Below are positions 7,294-15,965 of a DNA stretch of 41,962 nucleotides, piece by piece. The stretch spans positions 1 through 41,962 of the forward strand of contig SEEM01000034.1 of NCBI GenBank assembly GCA_004144595.1. The letters are read 5' to 3'. The position numbers and the translations under genes are program-made. Below the pieces are notes generated by a model. That model searched no databases. It was not told the DNA's origin and saw nothing but the letters and a program-made list of their open reading frames with translations. The DNA comes from Hyphomicrobiales bacterium (lineage in GTDB: Bacteria > Pseudomonadota > Alphaproteobacteria > Rhizobiales > Beijerinckiaceae). Numbering within the stretch: position 1 is the first letter of the stretch; each line of letters begins with the position of its first letter.

Positions 7294-7479
7294 GTGGCCT
7301 CAGCGGCAGGATTCTTATTCGTTGCGAGCTCGAAATCCTCGCCGTCGGCGAGTGCATTCTGTCCGCCGGTCCAGTCGAAGTTGCACGTTGGCATACACCA
7401 CCGGCACGCATGCGACGAAGCGGTAACAGTTTGTGGAGTGTACGGTGGCGGCCAATCTACAGATAAAACGGAGCACTGA
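7294..7479 (+). CDS. Possible small secreted Cys-containing protein, start uncertain
   Basis: The frame from GTG at 7294 encodes about 61 residues. It has a weak signal-like start (AAGFLFVASS, ending PSASA) and then a Cys-containing body (FCPPV, HRHACDEAVTVCGVYGGG). The repeated leader instead points to the ATG at 7272, which is in another frame. A one-base shift after codon 6 would join MSLSF to this body and produce a better signal peptide, as in the gene at 332. I read it as a small secreted protein whose start has been damaged. Alternatives are a genuine GTG start or no gene at all. Confidence 0.4.
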   Translation: MASAAGFLFVASSKSSPSASAFCPPVQSKLHVGIHHRHACDEAVTVCGVYGGGQSTDKTEH

Positions 7480-7570
7480 TCTATCCGATCTCGATATCGA
7501 GGCCTGCGAGCTGTTGCTTTGGAACCTGGAGCCTCCACGCTGACTTAATCGCTGCTAAGGAGGCTCCCCA

Positions 7571-7771
7571 ATGGCAGACGAAAAGAACAATTGCGGCCCG
7601 CAGCACCGATCGCGCATCAATCTCAGCGATGATTACGAAGCGTGCTACTGGACCGATAAGCTCGGCGTTTCGACGAAGCGACTTGAGGATGCCGTCAATC
7701 AGGCCGCCGCATCGGCGCGGGCCGTCGAGGCAGAGCTTCTCCATAATACGCTCACCAGTGGCAAATTATGA
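7571..7771 (+). CDS. DUF3606 domain protein
   Basis: This is a 66-residue product with the DUF3606 signature: basic/polar start, RSRINLSDDYEACYWTDKLGVS, then a helix (LEDAVNQAAASARAVEAEL). The length is typical. A good ribosome site (AAGGAGG, 7557-7563) precedes the ATG. The TGA overlaps the next ATG (ATGA), so the downstream gene is probably coupled. A GGAAC at 7521-7525 is followed 17 bp later by ACTT, a poor -10, so EcfG control is possible but weak here. DUF3606 proteins are common stress-associated proteins of unknown biochemistry in Rhizobiales. Confidence 0.85.
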   Translation: MADEKNNCGPQHRSRINLSDDYEACYWTDKLGVSTKRLEDAVNQAAASARAVEAELLHNTLTSGKL

Positions 7772-7989
7772 GCGTTCCTGAGGGTGTCAAAGCGGCGATT
7801 GCGGACAGGCTGCGAAGCCAGATCGAGCTGAGGGTCTGGAAAGGTTTCGAATTTAAAGCGACGGTTGACGTGAGTAGCGGAGGCCTCTTGGCGGTAACAG
7901 CGCTAGTGTCTGGTATCCTCCTTTCAACTGCTGTTCTGGTTCGTAGCGCAGTGCGGGAGGGAAAGCGATTTCCTGGATGTTCCAGATGA
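7768..7989 (+). CDS. Hypothetical protein, C-terminus altered by a tandem duplication
   Basis: It starts at the ATGA overlap with the DUF3606 gene. The first ~50 residues look coding: a helix (EGVKAAIADRLRSQIELRVWKG) then a hydrophobic segment (GGLLAVTALVSGILL) suggesting membrane association. From 7927 the frame enters an exact 67 bp tandem duplication and stops inside its first copy. As 67 is not a multiple of three, the original C-terminus has probably been replaced. No family recognised. Confidence 0.5.
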   Translation: MSVPEGVKAAIADRLRSQIELRVWKGFEFKATVDVSSGGLLAVTALVSGILLSTAVLVRSAVREGKRFPGCSR

Positions 7990-8060
7990 AGACACTGCTG
8001 TTCTGGTTCGTAGCGCAGTGCGGGAGGGAAAGCGATTTCCTGGATGTTCCAGATGAAGAC
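7927..8060. repeat. Exact 67 bp tandem duplication (two copies)
   Basis: Bases 7927-7993 and 7994-8060 are identical, beginning ACTGCTGTTCTGG and ending CCAGATGAAGAC. There are only two copies and no spacers, so it is not a CRISPR. It sits between the DUF3606-linked gene and an IS3 remnant. Confidence 0.95.
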
Positions 8061-8065
8061 TGACA

Positions 8066-8424
8066 TTGATCCAGAAGGTGTCCCGACAGACAAATCCGCA
8101 ACGCGAAGGGGGCCATTGTCGCCGTCAGAGCCAGGAACCGATCATCGAGCTAGCACAGCAGTTCGACGTACACCCAACCCAGGTCACGCAATGGAAACAG
8201 CTTCTCGACTCTGCTGCGGGCGTCCCCGAAGGTGAGCCAAAGCCCGCATCGCCGACCCCGGCGGCCCACGTGAAGACGCTGCATGCGAACATAGGGCTGA
8301 CGCTGAAGAACAATCCGGCGTCCTCGGCAAGGTCGGGCTTCTGAGCGCAAGCCACTGATGAAGCATCATCACAATCTGCCGCTCAGCCGACAGGCGCAGG
8401 TTCTGGGGATCAGCCGGGGAAATG
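8066..8424 (+). mobile_element. IS3-family transposase remnant (OrfA and start of OrfB)
   Basis: The stretch translates to IIELAQQFDVHPTQVTQWKQ and then VKTLHANIGLTLKNN, the helix-turn-helix and leucine-zipper region of an IS3-family OrfA. Conserved residues are missing (family form roughly KIGELTLENDF). After a stop at 8342-8344, another frame reads RKPLMKHHHNLPLSRQAQVLGISRG, the usual junction and start of OrfB. The homology ends near 8424. No DDE domain, terminal inverted repeats or target duplication remain visible. It is a non-mobile fragment. Bases 8425-8569 hold nothing I can support. Confidence 0.85.
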
Positions 8425-8569
8425 AGTTAGAGCTTCACTCAAGCAGTTATCGCCCAGAATTTGATATTGCATGAACCGCTCGGATGCAGAGACCATCCTG
8501 TCATGACGACGGCCGACGCGAGGACACCGAACTGCTCGGGCCGAGATCAGGTCGGGCGCCTTTCGAAAC

Positions 8570-10141
8570 TTACACCGCAAATCGACTCGAGAACCGTGTG
8601 ACGGACTGGCCAAGTCTCTTAATCTCTCCATCGACCACCGATGCAGCCTCGGCGATCGCATTGCTCTGTACGAGCGTGCGCTGAGCATCAACTCCGACCA
8701 CGGACATGGAGCTTAACGCGGCCCTAGCTTGATCCACCGCCTGTTCCAACAAAATAGTCATCTGCTCGACCGTCACATCCTGCTGATCAGTAGTTTCGTC
8801 GATCCCGCGTGACGCCTCGACGATCATGTCAATCGAGCCTCCGATGTCCTGCATGGCATTCAAGGAACGGTCCGCAGCGTGCTGGACCTCTTCGATCCGA
8901 GATGAGATTTCTAGCGTTGCCTGGGCCGTTCGCGCAGCCAATGCCTTCACTTCGCCAGCAACGACTGCAAATCCGCGCCCAGCTGCTCCCGCTCGCGCAG
9001 CTTCGATGGTGGCGTTCAAGGCAAGCAAGTTCGTCTGAGCAGTAATGGTGCGGATCATGTCCGAGACCTTGCTAATATCGCTGACAGCCGCGCTGAGTTC
9101 GGTTCGGCACTTGAGTGAGAGGTCGACATTTTCCGCCGCCGCTTGAACCAATCTAGCTGTTTCTCTCGCGTTTCGTCGAATCTGCCGCGCGGAATCGGAA
9201 AGTTGCCGAGAATGAATTTGGACGCGCGAGATATCGGTATTAACGGAACTCACCTGCTCAATTGCACCAAGAACTGAGGCGTGGGTTGCGCCAGCAATCT
9301 CCTCTAGCACTCCAGCGACCGTCGTAGCTCTTGCGAGCGATTGAGCCACTGTTTCGATGATCTCGCCCGCTTCATCGCGGAAACTGTGCGAGTGGCCCTC
9401 CACACGCTGCCGTCTATCTTCCTCACGCCGAGCGCGGCGTTGGGCTGTCTCTCGCAATTCTAATGCGGCCGTCTCCGCTTGAATCCGCTCCACGTACAGA
9501 CGGGCAAAGGCGCGCAAGCAAACGATCAAGATAACCACATAGATCGTGAGCAGTGCGGTGCTGGCAACGCATTCATTAGGCGGCGTGAACAGCACCTGGG
9601 TCATCCGCCCAATCATGATTAAGCCGGAGAATGCCAGAGCTGCAGCGGGCATGCTTGCCATTGTGAAGATGCCTGCGAAGACCAACCCCGCAAGCATCGT
9701 TGCAATAAGCGACTCCATCTCCGGCACGACTGCCGGATTGAGCCATAGCCCGGCAACGAGCCAAGGGAGCGCCATGAACGTAGAATCGATGATCGTGCGT
9801 TGAGTAAACCGAGCTGATGGCGGTCTTTGGCGCTGTTTGAGAGCCAGAACTTGCGTACGGCGCAATCCAAGCACGCCGATCGCCAGTACCGTGGTGAGCC
9901 ACCCGAGTGCACTCCACAACCACCCATACCAGACTGCGGCAGAGGCGGTTACTACAGCCGCCGCCATGTTGGAAATCATCACCGGCGGCAAAACGGTGCA
10001 GAATACCTCAGCCTGGGAGGATCTGAGCCGCGCCTCTTCCGACTCGCTTAGCTGCGGAAGACGAAGCTGCCTGTTGACCCAACCGTCATACCTTTCCAGG
10101 ATTGACGCGTGAGCGGTTTCTTCAGGGAGTTGAATGGTCAT
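8570..10141 (-). CDS. Methyl-accepting chemotaxis protein with a multi-pass membrane input domain
   Basis: This is a 523-residue product. Residues about 55-215 hold four to six hydrophobic segments with very short loops and no periplasmic ligand-binding domain. Then come a basic coiled coil (RRARREEDRRQRVEG) and a signalling domain. The MCP hairpin tip is clear: MIRTITAQTNLLALNATIEAA, followed by RAGAAGRGFAVVAGEVKALA. I see no obvious C-terminal pentapeptide for CheR/CheB docking. It should relay an intramembrane or cytoplasmic signal to CheA/CheW, none of which are encoded nearby, so it is an orphan receptor. Its upstream region has no EcfG-like site. Confidence 0.92.
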   Translation of the reverse strand: MTIQLPEETAHASILERYDGWVNRQLRLPQLSESEEARLRSSQAEVFCTVLPPVMISNMAAAVVTASAAVWYGWLWSALGWLTTVLAIGVLGLRRTQVLALKQRQRPPSARFTQRTIIDSTFMALPWLVAGLWLNPAVVPEMESLIATMLAGLVFAGIFTMASMPAAALAFSGLIMIGRMTQVLFTPPNECVASTALLTIYVVILIVCLRAFARLYVERIQAETAALELRETAQRRARREEDRRQRVEGHSHSFRDEAGEIIETVAQSLARATTVAGVLEEIAGATHASVLGAIEQVSSVNTDISRVQIHSRQLSDSARQIRRNARETARLVQAAAENVDLSLKCRTELSAAVSDISKVSDMIRTITAQTNLLALNATIEAARAGAAGRGFAVVAGEVKALAARTAQATLEISSRIEEVQHAADRSLNAMQDIGGSIDMIVEASRGIDETTDQQDVTVEQMTILLEQAVDQARAALSSMSVVGVDAQRTLVQSNAIAEAASVVDGEIKRLGQSVTRFSSRFAV

Positions 10142-10390
10142 CGGAAAACATGAAGTTTGAGGTATTAGGCCTATTTTGGAGGCAGTGAATTAACGTAGTG
10201 TACGCCCTCACAAAAAATGCGTGGGGCCGGGTGCTGGTCGCATCCTCGTGGCAAAAGGTTGCGACGCATCCGCTATTCCGATGACCCATACCTTCGGGCC
10301 GCATATCCTGCAGCGTGTCTAAATCATTACCGCCGCGGTCGTCGCCGTCTGAGTCTTTCGCCCGTCGGTAGCCGTCTGTAAGAGCCACAC

Positions 10391-10415
10391 GGAACTAAGA
10401 CTTTCACTTCAGGTT
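10391..10415 (+). promoter_or_regulatory. EcfG-type promoter of the AI-2E/PerM-family gene
   Basis: GGAAC (10391-10395), 16 bp spacer, GGTT (10412-10415). The -10 is about 50 bp ahead of the GTG at 10465. The rest of the 10142-10464 intergenic stretch shows no convincing gene. Confidence 0.65.
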
Positions 10416-10464
10416 CAGGCGCTGCGGTCGACGCTCGCGGCCACTCGAACCAGGTGTTCTTCTC

Positions 10465-12423
10465 GTGCCCAAAATCTCCAGGTCGGCCAGCCCGCTCTCC
10501 GCGACGGCGCCGTTGAGGCGCAGCGACGGCGTCGAGCCGAGCGGTGGCATCGGCCATGTCGCGACCGGGGCGCTGATCATCGCCGCGCTTTACCTCGGAA
10601 GAGAGGTTTTCGTCCCGGTCGCACTGGCTATTCTGCTTAGCTTCGTGCTGGCGCCCGTCGTTAAGCTGCTCCAAAAACTCAAACTGCCGCGCTCGGTCGC
10701 TGTGATCAGCGTGGTTGCCCTGGCATTTGCCATGTTGGCGGGACTAACGATGGCTATGATCAGTCAGGCGACCCAGCTTGCCGGCGATCTTCCAGTCTAT
10801 CAGTCGACGATCCGCGAGAAGATCGGGTCTCTGAAGGGCGCTACGCCTGGCTCCGGAGTTCTGTCCCGCGCCGCTGATGTCCTGCAGGATCTCGGGAAGG
10901 AGTTGGACGGGCGAAAGGAAATCGCGCCGCCGCACCCGAGGGCGCCGGCGGGCGAGACGCGGCCGATCCCGGTTGAGGTTCATCAGCCCGAGGCCAGCGC
11001 TCTTGAGACGCTCCGTGCGTTTCTGACGCCGTTGATCCACCCGCTGACCACGACCGGCATCGTCCTGATCTTCGTCGTCTTCGTGCTCCTGAAGCGTGAG
11101 GATCTCAGGAACCGGTTCATCCGCCTCACCGGAACGCACGACCTGCAAAAGACGACGGCAGCCTTCGATGACGGAGCCAAGCGGTTGAGCCGGCTCTTCC
11201 TCACGCAATTGCTTCTGAATACGGGTTTCGGCTTCGTCATCGGCACCGGGCTTTGGATGATCGGCGTTCCCAGCGCACTGCTCTGGGGGATTCTGTCGGC
11301 TATCCTTCGCTTCATCCCTTATCTCGGCGCCATCCTGTCGGCGATCTTCCCTTTGGTCATCGCAGCCGCGGTCGATCCCGGCTGGACCATGCTGGCGGCG
11401 ACGGCCGCGCTGTTTATCATCGCCGAACCCGTCGCTGGCCATGTCGTCGAACCCCTGGTCTATGGCCGCTCGACGGGCTTGTCTCCGGTTGCGATCATCG
11501 TCGCAGCGACATTTTGGACATGGCTTTGGGGACCTATTGGCCTCGTCCTTGCCACGCCGCTGACCGTCTGCCTCGTGGTCTTGGGGCGCCATGTCGAGCG
11601 GCTGGAGTTTCTCGACGTACTACTCGGTGACCGCCCGGCGCTATCTGCACCGGAGATCTTCTACCAGCGTGTCCTCGCAGGGGACCCCGCGGAGGCTGCC
11701 GACAAGGCGGAAGAAGTTCTGAAGGAACGTTCCCTCTCAGCCTATTACGACGAGGTCGCTCTCGAAGGGCTCCGTCTTGCTGCCGCCGATGCCTCGAGGG
11801 GTGTTCTCGACCTGGATCGGCAGGCCCGCATCCTCGACACCGTGCGAGAAGTCGTCGACGATCTTTCGGATCACGCCGATCAGACACCTCGCGCCACGAC
11901 ACCCACGCAGGACGCGGAAGCGGGCGCCGCCGTCGACGAGACCGATGAGGCCGGGGGCTCGGCGGATCTGCCTATGCTTTCGAGTGACACGATCCGGCCG
12001 ACATTCCAGGGAGAGGACCGTGTCATCTGTATGGCCGGGCAATCGCGCATCGACGAGGCCGCGGCTCTCATGCTCGCGCAGATCCTCGGGAAGCATGGAC
12101 TGGCAGCCAGCGCGATCGGGTCAGATAGCATGTCGAGCGCAAGGCTTTCGGCCCTCGTCGAGTCTGCTCCGGCCCTGATCTGTCTCTGCTATCTCACCGC
12201 CGGAAATACAGTCCATATGCGATATGCTGTCAAACGGCTGCGGCGCCGGCTTCCGTCTGCCTGCATCGTTCTGGCGTCGCTTGCGACCGAGGACGGAATG
12301 AGCAGCGGATTGACCGACGTGCCCGCCGATGAAATCGCTTCGACACTGCGCGAAGTCAGCAGCGCATGTCTTAGCCGGGCGACGCAGCCGATAGATGCAT
12401 CCACACTTGAAAAAGATAGATGA
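10465..12423 (+). CDS. AI-2E/PerM-family membrane protein with long C-terminal cytoplasmic domain
   Basis: This is a 652-residue product from a GTG start. Residues about 30-360 form the PerM/AI-2E transporter fold: an N-terminal hairpin of membrane helices, a soluble loop (about 110-180), and the paired C-terminal helices with GVPSALLWGILSAILRFIPYLGA and WLWGPIGLVLATPLTV motifs. Unlike the usual ~350-residue members, about 290 residues follow. They comprise a helical linker and, from about 515, a Rossmann-like unit (VICMAGQSRIDEAAALMLAQIL, then ALICLCYL, then CIVLASLA) resembling a B12-binding or receiver-like fold. The substrate is unknown. Family members have been linked to AI-2, ions or small solutes. 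An EcfG-type promoter (10391-10415) suggests stress expression. The stop overlaps the next ATG. Confidence 0.88.
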   Translation: MPKISRSASPLSATAPLRRSDGVEPSGGIGHVATGALIIAALYLGREVFVPVALAILLSFVLAPVVKLLQKLKLPRSVAVISVVALAFAMLAGLTMAMISQATQLAGDLPVYQSTIREKIGSLKGATPGSGVLSRAADVLQDLGKELDGRKEIAPPHPRAPAGETRPIPVEVHQPEASALETLRAFLTPLIHPLTTTGIVLIFVVFVLLKREDLRNRFIRLTGTHDLQKTTAAFDDGAKRLSRLFLTQLLLNTGFGFVIGTGLWMIGVPSALLWGILSAILRFIPYLGAILSAIFPLVIAAAVDPGWTMLAATAALFIIAEPVAGHVVEPLVYGRSTGLSPVAIIVAATFWTWLWGPIGLVLATPLTVCLVVLGRHVERLEFLDVLLGDRPALSAPEIFYQRVLAGDPAEAADKAEEVLKERSLSAYYDEVALEGLRLAAADASRGVLDLDRQARILDTVREVVDDLSDHADQTPRATTPTQDAEAGAAVDETDEAGGSADLPMLSSDTIRPTFQGEDRVICMAGQSRIDEAAALMLAQILGKHGLAASAIGSDSMSSARLSALVESAPALICLCYLTAGNTVHMRYAVKRLRRRLPSACIVLASLATEDGMSSGLTDVPADEIASTLREVSSACLSRATQPIDASTLEKDR

Positions 12424-12602
12424 TCTCGGCGGCCGTGAGCGTCACCGCCGGAGCAATACATATCATCGCCAACACGGCGATTCTGAGCGCGGCATATTGG
12501 GCGGGCATGACAGAGTTGGCGGATGGGTCACCGCTGGCTCCGGAAATGGCTTTCACAGGAGCTATACTGACCGGCGCTGAGGTTCTGGCAGAGGTTGGCT
12601 AG
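12420..12602 (+). CDS. Small hydrophobic hypothetical protein, coupled to the PerM-family gene
   Basis: This encodes 60 residues from an ATG that overlaps the stop of the upstream gene (ATGA). The composition is Ala/Ile/Thr-rich (AAVSVTAGAIHIIANTAILSAAYWAG) with one possible membrane helix. I do not recognise a family. Coupling supports it, but it could be fortuitous. Bases 12603-12801, between this and the end of the cellulose operon, show no supported feature. Confidence 0.4.
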   Translation: MISAAVSVTAGAIHIIANTAILSAAYWAGMTELADGSPLAPEMAFTGAILTGAEVLAEVG

Positions 12603-12801
12603 CTGGGCGAGGCGCAGGCTAAGAGCTTCCCAGTAGATGACAGCCGATCACGGCAAGGATCGCTGAAGTGGGCGGGCGTCGCCAAGAACTTGCTGCAGAA
12701 GTGTCGAGATAGATGCGAGGCTACCAGCCGATACATATCCGGCCCGCCAAATCGAGCGGCGTCTATTGGAACACCAGGTGGAGCTCGACACGACGTCCTG
12801 A

Positions 12802-14952
12802 TCACTGGGCGTTGCGCTTAGTGACGTCGCGTATCGCCGTCAGGCCGGACAAGGCCTCGGGCGACTTGTTAATCTTATAAAGCGTCTCGAAGATGTGCGA
12901 AGCTTCGTCGTAGCGGCCGAGATTGTAATAGGACCATCCACGCATGAGCATCAGGTCGGTCGTCTCGGGCGCCAAGCGGCTGCGCTGCGACAGAGTGATG
13001 AGCGCGCCGTTGAAATCCTTGGCGTCATACTGGGCATAGAATTGCTCGGCGAGGAGCAGTGTGGATAACTCTTTGCGGCGCTCGGGCGGCAGGTTGGCCG
13101 CGCTAGCCGCTACCGTGGCTTCGGTTGTCAGGCCCTGCTGCATCTTGGCATAAGCCAAACCTGCGGCAGCATCGGAGGCGACCTGCGCATTGCCGTCGCG
13201 CCGCGCCGCTTCGAAAGCCTGCGCTGCTGCAACCGGCCGCTTGCGATTGAGGAGGCACCAGCCGCGCTGCAAGGCGGCCGCGCCTGAATTGCCGCTTCCG
13301 CAATTGCCATCGAACGCGCGAGAAGCAACTGAGGGTTTCGCGGACTCAACAAACGTAGTCGCGTCGCGTCCCATAGGCTTGTCTGGGCCAGCCCTCACAG
13401 TTGCTGTTGATCGGCCATCAGAGGATTCAACCCCTTTCATCTGACGTATTTCGCGCTGATGCTCGGCTCGAGGGGCCGATCGCGGGTGCGGGGAATCGAG
13501 GACGTCCGCGATCCTCTGCGAACGGCTGCCCCAATCGGCAACGAGGTTGCGCAAGCCCGTTTGGTCGCGCAAACGTTCGCGGACCAAGGCCAGCCCGTAA
13601 GCTGCCGGCTCATTGCCACGATCCCAGGAGAGCGCCGTCTCGAACCAAGTTCCCGCCGGGCCGATCTGTCCGGCATTGTAGGCATACCAGCCGAGCGCTC
13701 CGGCGCCGGCTGCGTATTTATCCTGCCCCACGGCTTTCACAATGCGCTCGATCACCGTGCGGTCTAGACGGGGCGGCGGCTCCTGGGTGAGCAGCACGGT
13801 AATGGCGTCGAGATAGGCCTTGCGATTGGCCGCGCCCGCCTCGAGCCACTGGGCGCCGAGCGTTTCGGCCTCCTGGTACTTTTTGCTCTTGCCCAATGCT
13901 AGCACCGCCCCCTCCGCCGCCTTGGGGCCGCCATTGCGCGCGAGCGCCGTCTGGAACCAAGTCGCGGCTTTGGCCGGCTCGTCATGGTGGAGTGTGTAGA
14001 ATCCGAGCAAGAGTGCGTCGTCGGGCGTCGATCCTGCGTTGGCAAGGGCCTCAATACGCAGGATTTCCGCAGGCGTCGCCTTCTGCGTGTGATCTTCGGC
14101 GGCCTTGCCGATATGGCGCCGCGCGATCTCGTCGCGGATGCTCACGAACTCGTTCTGTTGTTCCTGCGACAGCAAGGCTTCGACGAGATTCTCAGGCAGG
14201 GTGGCGAGCGCTTTCTGCATCGTGCCGACGCGCTCGGCCGGGCTGGTGCAATTGGTCAGGACATAGGCATAGGCGTCGCGCGCGCGCTCGGGCTTGCTCG
14301 TCTGGATTAAGGCTTCGGCGACACGCCAGAGCGCATCGACGTTGGCGCAGGTGAGCATGGCCGGGGTCTCGGTACCCAGGCGGATGACCTGTTCCCATTG
14401 CCGGGCGTTCGACGCGTTGACGAGGCGCTGGCGTGCCTCGACGGTCTCGAGTTGGGCTATCAGGTCAGCCGGAGACCGCCAGTTCGGATCAGCGCTGCCA
14501 CGCTGGGCAATCGCGGCACGGACCTCGCCGTATTTGCCTTCGGCAAAGAGCCGCCACATCCGCTCCAACTCGGGATCGACGGCCTGGCCCTGCGAGGTGG
14601 GATCGGTTGGAGGCTTCCATTCCGGATAGAGCGCCCTGAGCCGGGCAAGCTCCGCCTCGTAGCGGCGGGTATCGCCCTGTGCCGCAAAATAGCGCAAGGC
14701 GGTCTCGTCGACCTTCGGGGGTGCTGCCGGGGTCGTTGCCGGGTGGTTCGGTGCACCGGTCTGCGCCAACTCGACAGGCGCCGGAGCGGCTTCTGCCGGA
14801 GGTCGGGGCGGCTGTTGCGGAGCCTGTGCAAAAGCGGGCTGGATCACCCCCTGCGCGGGTCCGCGCGAAACCTTATCATGGCCGTATCGTCCGAGGGTAT
14901 AGAACGCAACGCCCGAGACGGCGGCGGCGATGAGGATAGGCTTCACAAGCAT
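12802..14952 (-). CDS. TPR scaffold of the cellulose operon (BcsC-like, BcsK type, no beta-barrel)
   Basis: This is a 716-residue product. An N-terminal hydrophobic segment (residues 4-22) and a Pro/Ala-rich linker indicate export to, or anchoring in, the periplasm. The rest is built of helical repeats, with TPR-like units such as LMLMRGWSYYNLGRYDEASHI near the C-terminus and LGWYAYNAGQIGPAGTWFETAL near residue 450. Enterobacterial BcsC adds an outer-membrane beta-barrel of about 300 residues; this protein ends with the TPRs. It overlaps bcsZ by 10 bp and is the last gene of the operon. The likely role is to organise the periplasmic peptidoglycan-crossing part of the cellulose export machine. 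The outer-membrane exit must be elsewhere or absent. Confidence 0.85.
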   Translation of the reverse strand: MLVKPILIAAAVSGVAFYTLGRYGHDKVSRGPAQGVIQPAFAQAPQQPPRPPAEAAPAPVELAQTGAPNHPATTPAAPPKVDETALRYFAAQGDTRRYEAELARLRALYPEWKPPTDPTSQGQAVDPELERMWRLFAEGKYGEVRAAIAQRGSADPNWRSPADLIAQLETVEARQRLVNASNARQWEQVIRLGTETPAMLTCANVDALWRVAEALIQTSKPERARDAYAYVLTNCTSPAERVGTMQKALATLPENLVEALLSQEQQNEFVSIRDEIARRHIGKAAEDHTQKATPAEILRIEALANAGSTPDDALLLGFYTLHHDEPAKAATWFQTALARNGGPKAAEGAVLALGKSKKYQEAETLGAQWLEAGAANRKAYLDAITVLLTQEPPPRLDRTVIERIVKAVGQDKYAAGAGALGWYAYNAGQIGPAGTWFETALSWDRGNEPAAYGLALVRERLRDQTGLRNLVADWGSRSQRIADVLDSPHPRSAPRAEHQREIRQMKGVESSDGRSTATVRAGPDKPMGRDATTFVESAKPSVASRAFDGNCGSGNSGAAALQRGWCLLNRKRPVAAAQAFEAARRDGNAQVASDAAAGLAYAKMQQGLTTEATVAASAANLPPERRKELSTLLLAEQFYAQYDAKDFNGALITLSQRSRLAPETTDLMLMRGWSYYNLGRYDEASHIFETLYKINKSPEALSGLTAIRDVTKRNAQ

Positions 14953-15965
14953 TGTGGATATCTCTCTCTAAGCATCGAGAGGGAGAGGAGATGTAGCGTC
15001 GACGGGTAATATGCGGTGGGCTGGAAGGTCTTGAGCGTGGCCGGGATTGGCGTACCGTCGAGCGCGCAGGCCATCGCGGCGGAGAGGATACGGTAGCCGG
15101 CATCCGCCAGCGGCTCGACCGGCTTGCCGCTGGCGAGGTCGACGACCGCAGTGCCGCCGGCCCAGGCTTGGCGAAATGGCGCGAGCCGCGCCTTCTCGCC
15201 AAGACCGGCGCGCAGCAGATAGAGCGGGATGCGGATAGCATTATAGCCGAATTGGGCGGGGAAACCCTGCGCCGGCCGGGGTTCGGACTTGACCGAGAGC
15301 CATTCCGGCGCCGGCATCTTCCTCTGTGCGAGGTCGTCAAGCAGCTTCAAGCCGCTGGTCTGGACCTGCATCCAACGCTGGTCTCCGGTCAGCTTCGCTA
15401 AGGTAGGGAAGGCTTCGAAGACCCAATAGGACGGATTAATCACCGGCCCATCGTTCCGGTCCTTCTCCGAGAAGCCGACCGCGCCCGGCATCAGCCAGAT
15501 CTGGCCCGCATGCTGCTTGAGCGCGACCTTAGCTAGCGCGGTCGCGATCTGGCGCGCGGCTGTGGTGTGGGCTGGTGTGGCCCAGCGCGTGCCGGCGCAG
15601 GCGAGAGCGTTCGCGATCAGCAGGTCGCCATCGCTGGCATTGTTGATGTCGGTGACGTGCGGGCTCGCTGACGGGTCCCAGCGCCACGCCGCAAGGCCGT
15701 CGTCGCGGATGAGGAGCTCCGTGCGGGTGAATGCGAAGATGCTGGCGAAGGTCGCACGGTCATCGGCGAGACAGGCGAGGAGCAAGCCGTAGCCCTGACT
15801 CTCGCTATGGCTGATGCCGCCGTTGAGATCGTCAACGACCCGCCCTTCGGCGGTGACAAATTTCTGCCGGTAGAGCTCCCAGGCGTCGGCGGGCACGGCT
15901 GCGCGCACGCCCGGCGCAAGACCGAGACAGGCGGCGGTCATGGCTGCGAAAACCCGTTTCATCAT
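14943..15965 (-). CDS. bcsZ: Periplasmic endoglucanase of glycoside hydrolase family 8
   Basis: This is a 340-residue product. The start is the ATG at 15965 (ATGATGA overlapping the bcsB stop); the frame upstream of it is only the bcsB shadow. A signal peptide (MMKRVFAAMTAACLG, cleavage after VRA) sends it to the periplasm, where BcsZ trims nascent cellulose. The general acid Glu55 is in SHSESQGYG, in register with E. coli BcsZ. The second catalytic site, expected as Asp in a (Y)DAIR motif, here reads FGYNAIRIPLYL, so residue 242 is Asn (codon AAT). The enzyme may be inactive, slow, or use another base as in some GH8 subfamilies. It overlaps the TPR gene by 10 bp. Confidence 0.9.
   Translation of the reverse strand: MMKRVFAAMTAACLGLAPGVRAAVPADAWELYRQKFVTAEGRVVDDLNGGISHSESQGYGLLLACLADDRATFASIFAFTRTELLIRDDGLAAWRWDPSASPHVTDINNASDGDLLIANALACAGTRWATPAHTTAARQIATALAKVALKQHAGQIWLMPGAVGFSEKDRNDGPVINPSYWVFEAFPTLAKLTGDQRWMQVQTSGLKLLDDLAQRKMPAPEWLSVKSEPRPAQGFPAQFGYNAIRIPLYLLRAGLGEKARLAPFRQAWAGGTAVVDLASGKPVEPLADAGYRILSAAMACALDGTPIPATLKTFQPTAYYPSTLHLLSLSMLRERYPQCL

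Noticed and set aside
7521..7546. GGAAC with ACTT after 17 bp upstream of the DUF3606 gene
   Set aside because: The -10 element matches at only two of four positions.
7927..8060. Possible CRISPR array
   Set aside because: There are two directly abutting 67 bp copies, no spacers, and no cas genes.
10122..10388. Open frame upstream of the PerM-family gene on the minus strand
   Set aside because: It overlaps the start of the chemoreceptor gene and shows no coding features.
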